Of a stretch of 64,000 nt of DNA, positions 42,279 through 51,401 are shown in pieces. Position numbers and translations under genes: made by a program. The stretch's first letter is position 1, and the number at the start of each line of letters is the position of its first letter. Under the pieces are notes generated by a model, which ran no database searches, was not told the DNA's origin, and worked only from the letters and a program-made list of their open reading frames with translations. Source of the stretch: SG8-4 sp964598225 (GTDB lineage: Bacteria > Planctomycetota > Phycisphaerae > Sedimentisphaerales > Anaerobacaceae); the NCBI GenBank assembly GCA_964598225.1, contig CAZRBG010000016.1, positions 23,185 through 87,184 of the forward strand. Reading direction: 5' to 3'.

Positions 42279-45155
42279 ATGCTCACGTATAAAGACAATT
42301 CCAGATTCCGAAAATTTCGGGTTCACTCGTTGAAAATATGTGATCTCCGATTGATTATTTTAATTTTCTTCTTCGTTTTTGCCGCTGATTCTGTGCTGGT
42401 GGCAAGAAGCTCGCGAAAGAGATCGAGTTCGCGCAGTTCAGGCAGATCCGCGCAAGCAGCGAAGTCTGCCGCGCCGAAACGGGCGCCGACGCCTAAGCGG
42501 AGCAGCCCGAGCAGATCATCTGTCAGCAGGGCGCCGAAACCGAGCGGATCCAGAACCATATCCGCCGGCCGCAGTTCCGGCAGGTCGATATCGCGCAGGA
42601 GCAGTTCGCGAAGAACGTCGATCAGAAGAGCGCCGAGTTCGAGTCGTTCGAGAACGATTACCTCGAGGCGATCGTCTCCGAAGCGGAGCAGCTCGAGCAG
42701 AATATCGGTAAGCAGATCGAAGCCGAGTCGTTCGAGGTCGACCTCTTCCAGCCGGTCTTCTGCCGGCCGGGGCAGTTCGCGCAGTATAACAGTGCGCAGG
42801 TCTTCGCCGAGTCGATCCGGCTCGATCTCGTCCAGCCGGTCGATTCCCAATCGAAGCAGTTCAAGGCGAAGAATAACGGTCCGCCGTTCGACACCGGGAC
42901 GCTCCGGTTCCACATCTTCGAGCAGAAGTTCGAATGGCACAACGTCCAGACGAATCACCGTTTCGAGGCGGCCCGGTTCTTCGACTTCTAAGAGGTCTTC
43001 TTCCGGTATTTCGGTAAGTCGAAGCTCAAAGGGTTCGACCTCGGTCGGCAGAAGTTCGAGTATCCGGCTAAGCCCGAGCAGCAGAGCTCGTATCGGCAGA
43101 TCGATAACTATAAGGAGACCGTCGGCTTCCTCTCCGAACAAGCGGTCGACCACAAGCACAAGAACGAGTATCGGCGGCACGATAACCTCGAGAAGCCCAT
43201 CCGCCTCGGCGTCTGCGAACCGTTCGTCCGCCGAGTCCCGAAGCCGGACAAGTTCGGGTAGAACTTTGCGAAGACGCAGCAGCAGCCGCATCCACAGGCC
43301 GTCCACTTCTTCTGCTGCAAAGCAGTGGGTCGCCGGTTCAGCCGGCAGCCGCTCCAGCTCGAGCACCGCCAAGTCGAGAACCCGTATCGGGGACAAGATC
43401 GGTACGCAAAAACCCTCGGTCGGCGCCAGGACAAGGCAGTCGGCGGCGAGCTCGGGCAGGGTATCGATAATCGGCAGGTCGAACAGCCGTAAGTCTCGTA
43501 AATCGAGGTCAGTCGCAAAGAGAACACCGTCGGTCTCCGGCTCGCAAAAGTCCGCCGCTCGCAGACCAACAGCAGGCAGGAGCAGTACGGATAATATTCG
43601 TGTCGGCAGGTCGATCTTGGACAGCAGGAAATCCCGCCGTTCGAGTTCGTCGCGAAGCGAAAGCAGCGACAGAAGTATCGCCCTTCGCGGGCAAAGAGAC
43701 GCTCAACGGAGCCAACGGGACGCTCAACGCGACAGTACAGCGGGTGGCCGCAGAAACACCGTGGTCGGCGCCAGACGCAACGCCGTACCCGGCAGCACAC
43801 GCGTATCGAGAAAGAAGCCCAAACCGGAACGTCAGAAGGCTGTAATTCACACCCGGTCCGGCTCGGCGCATGGGTCAAGATCGCGCCTGCACCGTTTCAG
43901 GCCGGCCAGGCACAGGACGGTGGTTTATCACGACCGACCGCACCGGATCTCGCACACGCGCCACTACGAACACATTTTCCACGATCGCCATCACCGCCTG
44001 CGGCACCGCATAATCTGGCCGCGATACAGCTTCGTGTTAGGCTACCATCACGGCCCGTTCTTCAGGTTCCGGTATCACTACCCGTACTATCACCGCAAGT
44101 ACGTTTTCGTCAGTCTCGGCGGGTACTGGCCGGTAAGCTACACTTACCGCAGGTACTACTGGTACGGCTATCACCCGTATCACTGGTGCGGCTACTATCC
44201 GATCGCCCGGCAAGTGGGCTCAGATACTTACAATTACTACACTTACAACTACTACAACAGCGACAACGCCTCCTCCTACCAGCCTGAGCCGACGACGGAT
44301 AAAGTGGTCTTCGAGCGGTTGGGCGAACAGCCGCCCGAGCCGGACGAGGTGACGCTGGTCGATACGTATTTCGAGGAAGCGGTCAAAGCCTTCGAAGAGA
44401 ATAATTACGACAAGGCGGCGGAGAAATTCGGCCGGGCCATGGAACTGGCCCCGGACGACATGGTGCTGCCGTTTGCGTACAGTCAGGCTCTGATGGCCGA
44501 CAGGCGGTACTCGAAGGCCGCTGAAGTACTCCGGGCCGCGATTGCCAATGCCAAGCCTGAGAAGGAAGGCGTTTTCTATCCTCGCGGGCTGTATCCGAAA
44601 GAAGAAGTGCTTGTAGCGCAAATTGACGACCTGGCCGAGAAAGCTGAGTTGTTCAGCTCTGATGCCGATCTCCAATTATTGTTGGGCTATCAACTGCTCG
44701 GCATCGGCCGGGTCGATCAGGCTCTGTCGCCGCTAATGTTTGCAAGCAGGGATATGGTGAATGCCGAAGCGGCCGGCGTTCTGCTCAAGCTCCTTGAAAA
44801 GATTAAAACCGCCAACGCCGAGATCGAAAGCGAGTCCGAAGCTGAGAATGCTTCGCCCTCGAATAGCGAAAAAGATACCGAGGACAGTGAAGCACCGAGC
44901 GTGGTGCCCGCTCCGGGTAAAACTCTGACGCCGGAGACGGCACCGGCCCCGAACAAGCCGCCGATCGAAGTCCCGTTCGGCAGCGGGCCGCAGAGCAAAG
45001 CAACGATTGAGCCGGCGGGTCTCAGCTCGTGGGCTATGGCTCGCAGAGAAAGGATGAATAAGCGACGAAGCACCGAACACGGCAAAGGTGCGCTGCTTGC
45101 GGCCGTGTGCGCCGCGGGGGCGGGCGTCGGAATTCATCACTTCGGCAAGTGCTGA
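42279..45155 (+). CDS. Ser/Arg-rich exported protein with TPR region
   Basis: 958 aa. GGAGG precedes ATG 42279. A hydrophobic segment (residues ~24-42, LRLIILIFFFVFAADSVLVA) acts as signal or anchor. Residues ~43-500 are almost pure low-complexity RS sequence (runs such as RSSSRRTSIRR, SRSRSTSSSRSS), with Ser plus Arg over half by eye. Residues ~505-615 are His/Tyr/Arg-rich (HHRLRHRIIWPRYSF, HPYHWCGYYPI). From ~635 a TPR-like region (VDTYFEEAVKAFEENNYDKA, AEKFGRAMELAPDD) and a charged tail follow. No family recognised for the RS part. SR-rich sequence is well known in eukaryotic splicing proteins; here it is exported and bacterial. Confidence 0.75.
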   Translation: MLTYKDNSRFRKFRVHSLKICDLRLIILIFFFVFAADSVLVARSSRKRSSSRSSGRSAQAAKSAAPKRAPTPKRSSPSRSSVSRAPKPSGSRTISAGRSSGRSISRRSSSRRTSIRRAPSSSRSRTITSRRSSPKRSSSSRISVSRSKPSRSRSTSSSRSSAGRGSSRSITVRRSSPSRSGSISSSRSIPNRSSSRRRITVRRSTPGRSGSTSSSRSSNGTTSRRITVSRRPGSSTSKRSSSGISVSRSSKGSTSVGRSSSIRLSPSSRARIGRSITIRRPSASSPNKRSTTSTRTSIGGTITSRSPSASASANRSSAESRSRTSSGRTLRRRSSSRIHRPSTSSAAKQWVAGSAGSRSSSSTAKSRTRIGDKIGTQKPSVGARTRQSAASSGRVSIIGRSNSRKSRKSRSVAKRTPSVSGSQKSAARRPTAGRSSTDNIRVGRSILDSRKSRRSSSSRSESSDRSIALRGQRDAQRSQRDAQRDSTAGGRRNTVVGARRNAVPGSTRVSRKKPKPERQKAVIHTRSGSAHGSRSRLHRFRPARHRTVVYHDRPHRISHTRHYEHIFHDRHHRLRHRIIWPRYSFVLGYHHGPFFRFRYHYPYYHRKYVFVSLGGYWPVSYTYRRYYWYGYHPYHWCGYYPIARQVGSDTYNYYTYNYYNSDNASSYQPEPTTDKVVFERLGEQPPEPDEVTLVDTYFEEAVKAFEENNYDKAAEKFGRAMELAPDDMVLPFAYSQALMADRRYSKAAEVLRAAIANAKPEKEGVFYPRGLYPKEEVLVAQIDDLAEKAELFSSDADLQLLLGYQLLGIGRVDQALSPLMFASRDMVNAEAAGVLLKLLEKIKTANAEIESESEAENASPSNSEKDTEDSEAPSVVPAPGKTLTPETAPAPNKPPIEVPFGSGPQSKATIEPAGLSSWAMARRERMNKRRSTEHGKGALLAAVCAAGAGVGIHHFGKC

Positions 45156-45167
45156 GCAGTGGATTGC

Positions 45168-45241
45168 GTAGGGTGGGGCCTGCCCCACCAAATCACAGAG
45201 CAACTTAGGATCATTAAATGGTGGGGCAAGCCCCACGCTAC
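45168..45241. repeat. Paired hairpin element (GTAGGGTGGGGC type)
   Basis: GTAGGGTGGGGCCTGCCCCACC (45168-45189) and GGTGGGGCAAGCCCCACGCTAC (45220-45241) are near-inverse copies separated by 30 bases, so the whole can fold as one long stem or as two hairpins. It fills the gap between the SR-rich gene and the beta-propeller gene. Confidence 0.8.
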
Positions 45242-45245
45242 AGGA

Positions 45246-46409
45246 ATGATGAAGACTGCAAGAAAATACATCCTGTTGCTCCTGATTTTCACGACGCCTT
45301 GTCTTTGCCAGGCGGCGGGCGATTGGGAGGAATTCCCCGTCTGGCCCTCGACCGACGATCAGGAAATGCCTGATATACACGGCGATATCATCGTCTGGCA
45401 GCAATTCGTAGCCGAGTTTGGTGATTACGACGTCTACGTCGCCAGTTTGGCCGAAACGGACGATCCGCTTCTGTTCGTTCTGGGCGAGGCGGCCGATCAA
45501 ATGGAACCTGCTATTTACGAAAACCTCGTGGTCTGGCAGGACTTTATCGTTACCGACGGCGGCGGGGACTGGGACATCAGCGCCGCCGACATCAGCGACC
45601 ATAACGAGGCATTAGTATACCCGGTTACCGACATCGCCGAAAACGACGAGCGGAACCCGGCTATTTCCGGCAACATCGTGGCATGGGATGACGGCCCGGC
45701 CGGAGATACGGACATCTACGGCGCCGACATCACCGATCTTGCCAATCCGACGGAGTTTCCAATCGCCAATTTCGAGTTCGAGCAACGAAACGCCGCCCTG
45801 TACAGAACTATCGCGGTCTGGCAGGACAATTTCTTCGGAGATTTCGACATTCTCGGCGCCGACATCTGGCAGAGAAACAAACCGGCGGACTTCGACGTCG
45901 TCCTTCTGGAGCAGGCGCAGGAAAATCCGGCTATTTCGGGCGATACCGTCGTCTGGCGGGACAACTTCTCAGGTACCTGGGATATCTTCGCAGCAGATAT
46001 CTCTGAGCCTGATAATCCTGCCGAGTTTTCCATCGCCACCGGTGAATCGTCGCAGGAAAATCCGGCCATAGACGCCCATTTAGTCGTCTGGCAGGATGAC
46101 CGTTCCGGCAACTGGGACATCTTCGGCTACAACCTCACGACCGGCCGACAATTCCGAATCACCGACGACCCCGCCGACCAGACCAACCCGGCTATAAGCG
46201 GCAACACCGTCGTCTGGCAGGACAACCGCGACGGCAACCCGCAGATTTACGCCGTCGTGCTCGACGGCCCGGAGGTCGCTTTCTGCCGAACACGCATGCC
46301 CGGCGACATAAACGGCGACTGCAAAGTCGATTTCGACGACTTCTCCCTGATGGCCGCCAACTGGCTCGATTGCAACCTCGAGCCACAAGAGGCCTGCCCG
46401 CCATTATAG
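45246..46409 (+). CDS. exported beta-propeller-like protein with dockerin-like tail
   Basis: 387 aa from ATG 45246 (ATGATG; AGGA just upstream). The open frame extends back to 45159 but that part translates the palindromic repeat. Signal peptide ARKYILLLLIFTTPCLCQAA. The body is made of ~45-residue repeats with a common block such as NPAISGNTVVWQDN and (D/N)WDI(F/S)(A/G)AD, as in TolB-type beta propellers. The C-terminus DINGDCKVDFDDFSLMAANW is a single dockerin-like Ca-binding motif. Likely extracellular or cell-surface; ligand unknown. Confidence 0.85.
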   Translation: MMKTARKYILLLLIFTTPCLCQAAGDWEEFPVWPSTDDQEMPDIHGDIIVWQQFVAEFGDYDVYVASLAETDDPLLFVLGEAADQMEPAIYENLVVWQDFIVTDGGGDWDISAADISDHNEALVYPVTDIAENDERNPAISGNIVAWDDGPAGDTDIYGADITDLANPTEFPIANFEFEQRNAALYRTIAVWQDNFFGDFDILGADIWQRNKPADFDVVLLEQAQENPAISGDTVVWRDNFSGTWDIFAADISEPDNPAEFSIATGESSQENPAIDAHLVVWQDDRSGNWDIFGYNLTTGRQFRITDDPADQTNPAISGNTVVWQDNRDGNPQIYAVVLDGPEVAFCRTRMPGDINGDCKVDFDDFSLMAANWLDCNLEPQEACPPL

Positions 46410-46738
46410 CTGCGTATCGATTGCCGCACGCATCTTATTCCACGGTAGGCGTTGAGGGAACGAAGTAAGCCAAGTCGAACGGAATGAGGCTGCCACCCGC
46501 CATCAGGCGTTTGTATCGAGGGCGTCTCGTTCTTGTTCCGATGCAAAATCCCTTTTATTGGCAGCATTTCCATTTGTCGCCGAACAAACCTGTCCGGCCC
46601 GAGGGTATATCCAAATAAAATTGACTTACGGTCGCTCATAGGCTAATATGGAATGGCGGAAGCGTTGTTGAAGCTTCAGGGGCGGCGGCGGTGGGCCGGA
46701 AAGACCCTATCCGTTGGGTTCACACAAAGGAGAATTGG
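46410..46738. other. Gap before the Bat-type operon
   Basis: 329 bases without a supported gene. The frame open from 46653 and the one from 46691 lie ahead of the true start at 46739. The region must hold the operon promoter; no convincing -35/-10 pair was found by eye. Confidence 0.45.
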
Positions 46739-49315
46739 ATGTACACCAGTTCCGGCAGAAGTAGTTCGGCTTCATTGCTCGCATACACTATTTGTATTTG
46801 TGTCTTCGGGTTGCTGTGCCCGTCCGCATTCGCGGCAGACATCGACATATCCCGTAAACAGTTCAAGACCGGCAAATACGCCGAATGCCTCGAATCTACG
46901 CGAAAGGCAATAGAAGACGGAGCGTACGCGGCGGACTGGCGAATCCTGATGATACAATCACTGATGGCTACGGGTCAGTACGATCAGGCTGTCAGGGATA
47001 TGGATGCGGCGCTGGGGGATTATCGCTGGAGCATCCGCCTTTTGAAGCTCGGTCACGACGTCTACAAGCGCAACGGCCAGTCCGAGCGTGCCGCCGAGAT
47101 GCTCACGAGAATATTCAGAATAGGCACCGGGCGCGACGTGCGATTCATAAACGCAGATGATCTCGTGGCTTTGGGAGAATCGTTACTGCTGCTCGGCGGC
47201 GAGCCCAAGTTAGTGCTGGAGGAGTTCTTCAACCGAGCCGTCAAGAGCGATCCCAATTGTATCGAGGCGTATCTGGCCGCCGGCGACCTGGCTCTGGCAA
47301 AGCAGGATTACGAGTTGGCCGGTGAAAAGTATCGCGCGGCCCTCAAGAGATTTCCCAACGGCGCCGAAGCGCACTACGGATTGGCAAAAGCGTTTCTAAA
47401 CAGCGATCGCGGCCAGATGATTCAATCTCTCGAGGCGGCTCTGCATTTTAACCCCAAACACGCTCCGGCATTGATACTGCTGGCAGAGCACCGGATCGAC
47501 TGCGAGGAGTATGATGCGGCTGACAAGCTTCTCGACAAAGTTATGGATGTAAATCCGTGGAACGAAGAGGCCTGGGCATACAAAGCGGTGCTGGCCTATC
47601 TGGAAAACGACCCCAAGACCGGCGACGTCAATCGTGCCGGCGCGCTTACGTATTGGCCGAAAAATCCGGAGGTGGACTATCTCATCGGCAGAAAGTTATC
47701 GCAGAAGTATCGCTTTGCCGAGGGGGCGGCATTTCAACGTCAATCTCTCAAGTTCGATCCGCAATATCTGCCGGCAAAGATTCAACTGGCCCAGGACCTG
47801 CTTCGGCTCGGCGCCGAAGAAGAAGGCTGGGCGCTGGCAGACGAGGTCCACGAAGAGGATGCCTACAACATCCAGGCCTACAATCTCGCCAATCTGCGAG
47901 ACAACATGGCAAAATTCGAGACGCTGGAGGCCGACGGTTTCATCGTTAGGATGGATCCGCATGAAGCGGATGTCTACGGCGGCGAGGTCCTGGAGCTGCT
48001 GAAGCAGGCGAAGACGGTACTCTGCAAGAAGTACGGCATCGAATTGAAAGAGCCGGTTACCGTGGAGTTGTTTCCCGATCAGCAGGATTTCGCCGTGCGC
48101 ACTTTCGGCCTGCCCGGCGGCGACGGCTTTCTCGGTGTCTGCTTCGGCGACGTCATCACGGCCAACAGCCCCAAAGCAGGTAACCCCCACAATTGGAAAT
48201 CCGTCCTTTGGCACGAATTCTGCCACGTCGTGACTTTGAACGTGACGAACAATAAAATGCCACGTTGGATCAGCGAGGGAATTTCCGTCTATGAAGAATT
48301 CCAGCGAGACCCGACCTGGGGCCAGCAGATGAATCCGCAATACCGCAGAAAGATCCTCGACGGCGAGCTGGCGCCTATCGGAGATTTAAGCGCAGCGTTC
48401 ATGAGTCCGCCCGGCTCGACGGACCTGGAATTCGCTTACTACAATTCGGCGCTGGCAGTGGAATATATTGTCCAACGGTACGGCCATGAAGCATTATGTG
48501 CGATTCTTGTCGAGCTGGCTGACGGCACGGAGATCAACCGGGCAATCACAAAGCACACGGCGTCATTGGCGAATATCGAGAAGGAATTTGCAGCGTTCGC
48601 CCGCAAGCGTGCCGAGGAATTGGCCCCGAATGTGGATTGGACCCAGCTACAGGCAGGGCAGCTCGATTCCGGAGATCCCAACACACTGCAAAAGTGGCTG
48701 GACGAGCATCCGAACAATTTCCACGCTCTGACCGTTCGGGCAAAAAAGCTGATGTCTGACCGTCGATGGGAAGAAGCCAAGGGATCTCTCAAGAAGCTGA
48801 TCCGGCTGTATCCTCGATACACGGGTGAAGACAATGCGTATCGCCTGCTTGCAGAAGTTCACCGCGAACTCGGCGAAACCGAGAAAGAAAGCCGCGTCCT
48901 GGGCGACCTAGCGGTCCTGTCGTCTGATGCCGTTGATGCTTACGAGCGGCTTATGGAGCTCGGCGTCGAGCAGAAAGACTGGCGGCAGGTCGTGACCAAT
49001 GCCGAAAGGTACATGGCCGTTTATCCTATGCTCGGAAAAGTCCACTTGAGACTCGGCCGGGCAAATGAGGAGCTGGGCATGCACGAGCGAGCGATAGAAT
49101 CTTACCGGCGACTTCTGTTTCTGGAGCCAACTGATCCGGCGGACGTTAATTACCGCCTGGCAAGACTTCTTCAGGACCGCAACCCCGCCAAAGCCAAGCG
49201 GCACGTCCTCGAAGCTCTGGCAGAGGCGCCGCGGTTCCGCCAAGCCCATAGACTGCTGTCGAAGATGACCACCCGGACCGATACACCACAAGCGACTCAG
49301 GGAGATGCACGATGA
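46739..49315 (+). CDS. TPR protein with HExxH metallopeptidase domain (peptidase MA-like)
   Basis: 858 aa from ATG 46739, with AAGGAG six bases upstream; earlier in-frame starts lack one. Signal peptide LLAYTICICVFGLLCPSAFA. N-terminal TPR-like helices (residues ~30-380), a central zinc-peptidase domain with WHEFCHVVTLNVTNNKMPRW, where His492-Glu493...His496 form the metal site, followed by WISEGISVYEE supplying the third ligand Glu. More TPRs follow (~620-830). Probably extracytoplasmic; its targets are unknown. First gene of the Bat-type operon, and it overlaps the DUF4159 gene by 4 bases. Confidence 0.85.
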   Translation: MYTSSGRSSSASLLAYTICICVFGLLCPSAFAADIDISRKQFKTGKYAECLESTRKAIEDGAYAADWRILMIQSLMATGQYDQAVRDMDAALGDYRWSIRLLKLGHDVYKRNGQSERAAEMLTRIFRIGTGRDVRFINADDLVALGESLLLLGGEPKLVLEEFFNRAVKSDPNCIEAYLAAGDLALAKQDYELAGEKYRAALKRFPNGAEAHYGLAKAFLNSDRGQMIQSLEAALHFNPKHAPALILLAEHRIDCEEYDAADKLLDKVMDVNPWNEEAWAYKAVLAYLENDPKTGDVNRAGALTYWPKNPEVDYLIGRKLSQKYRFAEGAAFQRQSLKFDPQYLPAKIQLAQDLLRLGAEEEGWALADEVHEEDAYNIQAYNLANLRDNMAKFETLEADGFIVRMDPHEADVYGGEVLELLKQAKTVLCKKYGIELKEPVTVELFPDQQDFAVRTFGLPGGDGFLGVCFGDVITANSPKAGNPHNWKSVLWHEFCHVVTLNVTNNKMPRWISEGISVYEEFQRDPTWGQQMNPQYRRKILDGELAPIGDLSAAFMSPPGSTDLEFAYYNSALAVEYIVQRYGHEALCAILVELADGTEINRAITKHTASLANIEKEFAAFARKRAEELAPNVDWTQLQAGQLDSGDPNTLQKWLDEHPNNFHALTVRAKKLMSDRRWEEAKGSLKKLIRLYPRYTGEDNAYRLLAEVHRELGETEKESRVLGDLAVLSSDAVDAYERLMELGVEQKDWRQVVTNAERYMAVYPMLGKVHLRLGRANEELGMHERAIESYRRLLFLEPTDPADVNYRLARLLQDRNPAKAKRHVLEALAEAPRFRQAHRLLSKMTTRTDTPQATQGDAR

Positions 49316-50223
49316 GAAAACAGAAGTGGCTAATAATCCTGTTCTTCGCGGCATCGCTGGCGGGCGGTCTGGCGTTTGCTCAGAGATACTATCGCGACGG
49401 TCGAGCGGGAGTTCCCGAATGGCAGCCCGACAAAGAGTTCTCGAAGGACGTCTTTACGTTCGTGCGAATCCGGTTCTCTGACGGCTATGGCAGGGGTGGT
49501 TACTATCGCGGCGACGCGGGGCCGTCGCCTGGTGATCGTGTTTATGGTCGTCGTGGTGGTTATGACGGCCGAAGGTCTCGTCGGTACAGAGGATGGGGCA
49601 GAGGCGGCAAATGGACCACAGACTGGCCCGACAGCGATCTGAATTTCTCATACCGCCTGCAGCAACTGACGTCGATGGAAGTCGATCCGAACGGATTGGT
49701 CCTGGAACTGACCGACGAGCGCCTGTTCGACTATCCTTTTATATATATCGTCGAGCCCGGCAACCTCGTCTTCAGCGCCGAAGAGGTCAAGGCCCTTCGC
49801 AAGTATCTGCTTAACGGCGGCTTTCTGATGGTCGATGATTTCTGGGGCGAGAATGAATGGTACAACTTCTACTATGAAATCAAACGGGTTTTCCCGGATC
49901 GCGAGCCGATTGAGCTTCCTTACGAGCACGAAATATTTCATTGCGTGTTCGAACTCAAAGAAAAGCCGCAGATTCCCAGCATCGGCCACGCCTTGCAGGG
50001 CCGGGGGCACGGCATAACCTGGGAGCGCCCCGACGCACGCGAGGTCCACTACAAAGCGCTATACGACGACAAAGGAAGGATAATGTCGATAATCTGCCAT
50101 AACACCGATCTCGGCGACGGCTGGGAACGCGAAGGCGAAAATGAATGGTATTTTCACGAATTCTCGGAAAAGAAAGCATACCCTCTGGGGATTAATATTG
50201 TGTTCTATGCTATGACACACTGA
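49312..50223 (+). CDS. DUF4159 protein
   Basis: 303 aa; ATG 49312 overlaps the preceding stop. Signal peptide WLIILFFAASLAGGLAFAQR. Residues ~50-100 are a Gly/Arg/Tyr-rich linker (RGGYYRGDAGPS, RRSRRYRGWGRGGK), after which DUF4159 begins: DVFTFVRIRFSDG (before the linker) and DSDLNFSYRLQQLTSMEVDP, YIVEPGNLVFSAEEVKALRK, LNGGFLMVDDFWG and EYHEFSEK-like YFHEFSEKKAYPLGINIVFY. DUF4159 proteins resemble glutamine-amidotransferase-like folds and sit in Bat/MoxR operons. Confidence 0.88.
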   Translation: MRKQKWLIILFFAASLAGGLAFAQRYYRDGRAGVPEWQPDKEFSKDVFTFVRIRFSDGYGRGGYYRGDAGPSPGDRVYGRRGGYDGRRSRRYRGWGRGGKWTTDWPDSDLNFSYRLQQLTSMEVDPNGLVLELTDERLFDYPFIYIVEPGNLVFSAEEVKALRKYLLNGGFLMVDDFWGENEWYNFYYEIKRVFPDREPIELPYEHEIFHCVFELKEKPQIPSIGHALQGRGHGITWERPDAREVHYKALYDDKGRIMSIICHNTDLGDGWEREGENEWYFHEFSEKKAYPLGINIVFYAMTH

Positions 50224-50233
50224 GATTTTGCTC

Positions 50234-50347
50234 GTAGTGACGTCGTAAGAGCCTCCCCTGAGCTTGCCGAAGGGTGTTCCTTCGACATGCCCTTACGGGC
50301 ACACTACAAACGGCGATTTTGAAAAGTAGGGTGGGGCTTGCCCCACC
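50234..50347. repeat. Composite repeat region between DUF4159 and MoxR genes
   Basis: Inverted pair GTAGTGACGTCGTAAG (50234-50249) / CTTACGGGCACACTAC (50292-50307) with ~12 of 16 matches, enclosing CCCCTGAGCTTGCCGAAGGG, a CTGAGCGAAGTCGAA-like element. A GTAGGGTGGGGCTTGCCCCACC hairpin follows at 50326-50347. These are the same three repeat families seen elsewhere in the window. Confidence 0.7.
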
Positions 50348-50397
50348 ATATATTGATCGGTGGGACAAGCCGATTTTGAAATGAAAGGAACAGCGCA

Positions 50398-51399
50398 TTG
50401 GCCACTACAACGTATGAATCCGAACGAAATGCAGTCGAACAGATTAAGGCAGCGCGCCGGCGCATCATTGACGAGCTGTCCAAGGTTATCATAGGACAGG
50501 AAGACGTCATCGAGCATTTATTCATTGCGGTTCTGGCGGGCGGACACTGCCTGCTAACCGGCGCGCCGGGACTGGCTAAGACGCTTCTGGTAAAATCGCT
50601 CACCGAATTGTTCGACCTGAAGTTCCAGCGTATTCAGTTTACGCCGGACCTCATGCCTGCCGACATCACCGGCACTGAAATCCTTCAGCAGTCGGGCGGC
50701 GAGCGAAAGATGGTCTTCACCGAAGGGCCGATCTTCGCCAATATGATCCTCGCCGACGAAATCAACCGTACCCCTCCCAAAACACAGGCGGCACTGCTGG
50801 AGGCGATGCAGGAGCACCACGTCACCGCCGTAGGCCTCGAGTACAAACTCACCGAGCCGTTCTTCGTCTTCGCCACGCAGAATCCCATCGAGATGGAAGG
50901 CACGTATCCGCTGCCCGAAGCACAGCTTGACAGGTTCATGTTCAATGTGTACGTCGATTACCTGCACGAAGACGACGAGGTCGCAGTAGTCTGCCAGACC
51001 ACAACCACCAGGCCCGAGCCTATCGATCAGGTTTTCACCGGAGCCGACCTGATCCGCTTCAACGAGGTGGTGCGCAAGGTGCCGATAGCTCAGGACGTGG
51101 TGCGCTACGCCGTCAGGTTGGCGACCGCCTCCAGACCCGCTGCGGACAATCCGCTGAGCTTTGTCAACGAGTGGGTCACCTGGGGCGCCGGCTTGCGCGC
51201 ATCGCAATACATGGTCTTAGGCTCCAAGGCGCGGGCGCTGCTGCACGGCAGATCGCACGTGAAATTCGAGGATATAAAAGCCCTGGCCCATCCGGTGCTC
51301 CGGCATCGCGTACTGATAAACTATCGCGCCGAGGCCGAGGGCGTGGTCGTGGACGACCTTATCGCCAGATTACTCAAGTCCGTCAAGGAGAGCAGTTAA
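50398..51399 (+). CDS. MoxR-family AAA+ ATPase
   Basis: 333 aa. TTG start at 50398 with AAAGGA eight bases upstream; no ATG fits. Walker A GAPGLAKT (55-62), Walker B LADEINRTPPKTQAALLEAM with the Arg finger region that follows, sensor ATQNPIEMEGTYPLPEAQLD, and RALLHGRSHVKFEDIKALAH near the end. All MoxR landmarks present. A chaperone-like AAA+ that activates or assembles metal or membrane complexes; pairs with DUF58 and vWA proteins, which are the next genes. Confidence 0.95.
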   Translation: MATTTYESERNAVEQIKAARRRIIDELSKVIIGQEDVIEHLFIAVLAGGHCLLTGAPGLAKTLLVKSLTELFDLKFQRIQFTPDLMPADITGTEILQQSGGERKMVFTEGPIFANMILADEINRTPPKTQAALLEAMQEHHVTAVGLEYKLTEPFFVFATQNPIEMEGTYPLPEAQLDRFMFNVYVDYLHEDDEVAVVCQTTTTRPEPIDQVFTGADLIRFNEVVRKVPIAQDVVRYAVRLATASRPAADNPLSFVNEWVTWGAGLRASQYMVLGSKARALLHGRSHVKFEDIKALAHPVLRHRVLINYRAEAEGVVVDDLIARLLKSVKESS

Positions 51400-51401
51400 T
51401 A

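Noticed and set aside
42323..43396. 357-codon open frame on the minus strand opposite the SR-rich gene
   Set aside because: It is Leu/Glu/Asp low-complexity sequence produced by reading the RS-repeat codons backwards; no ribosome site and no recognisable domain.
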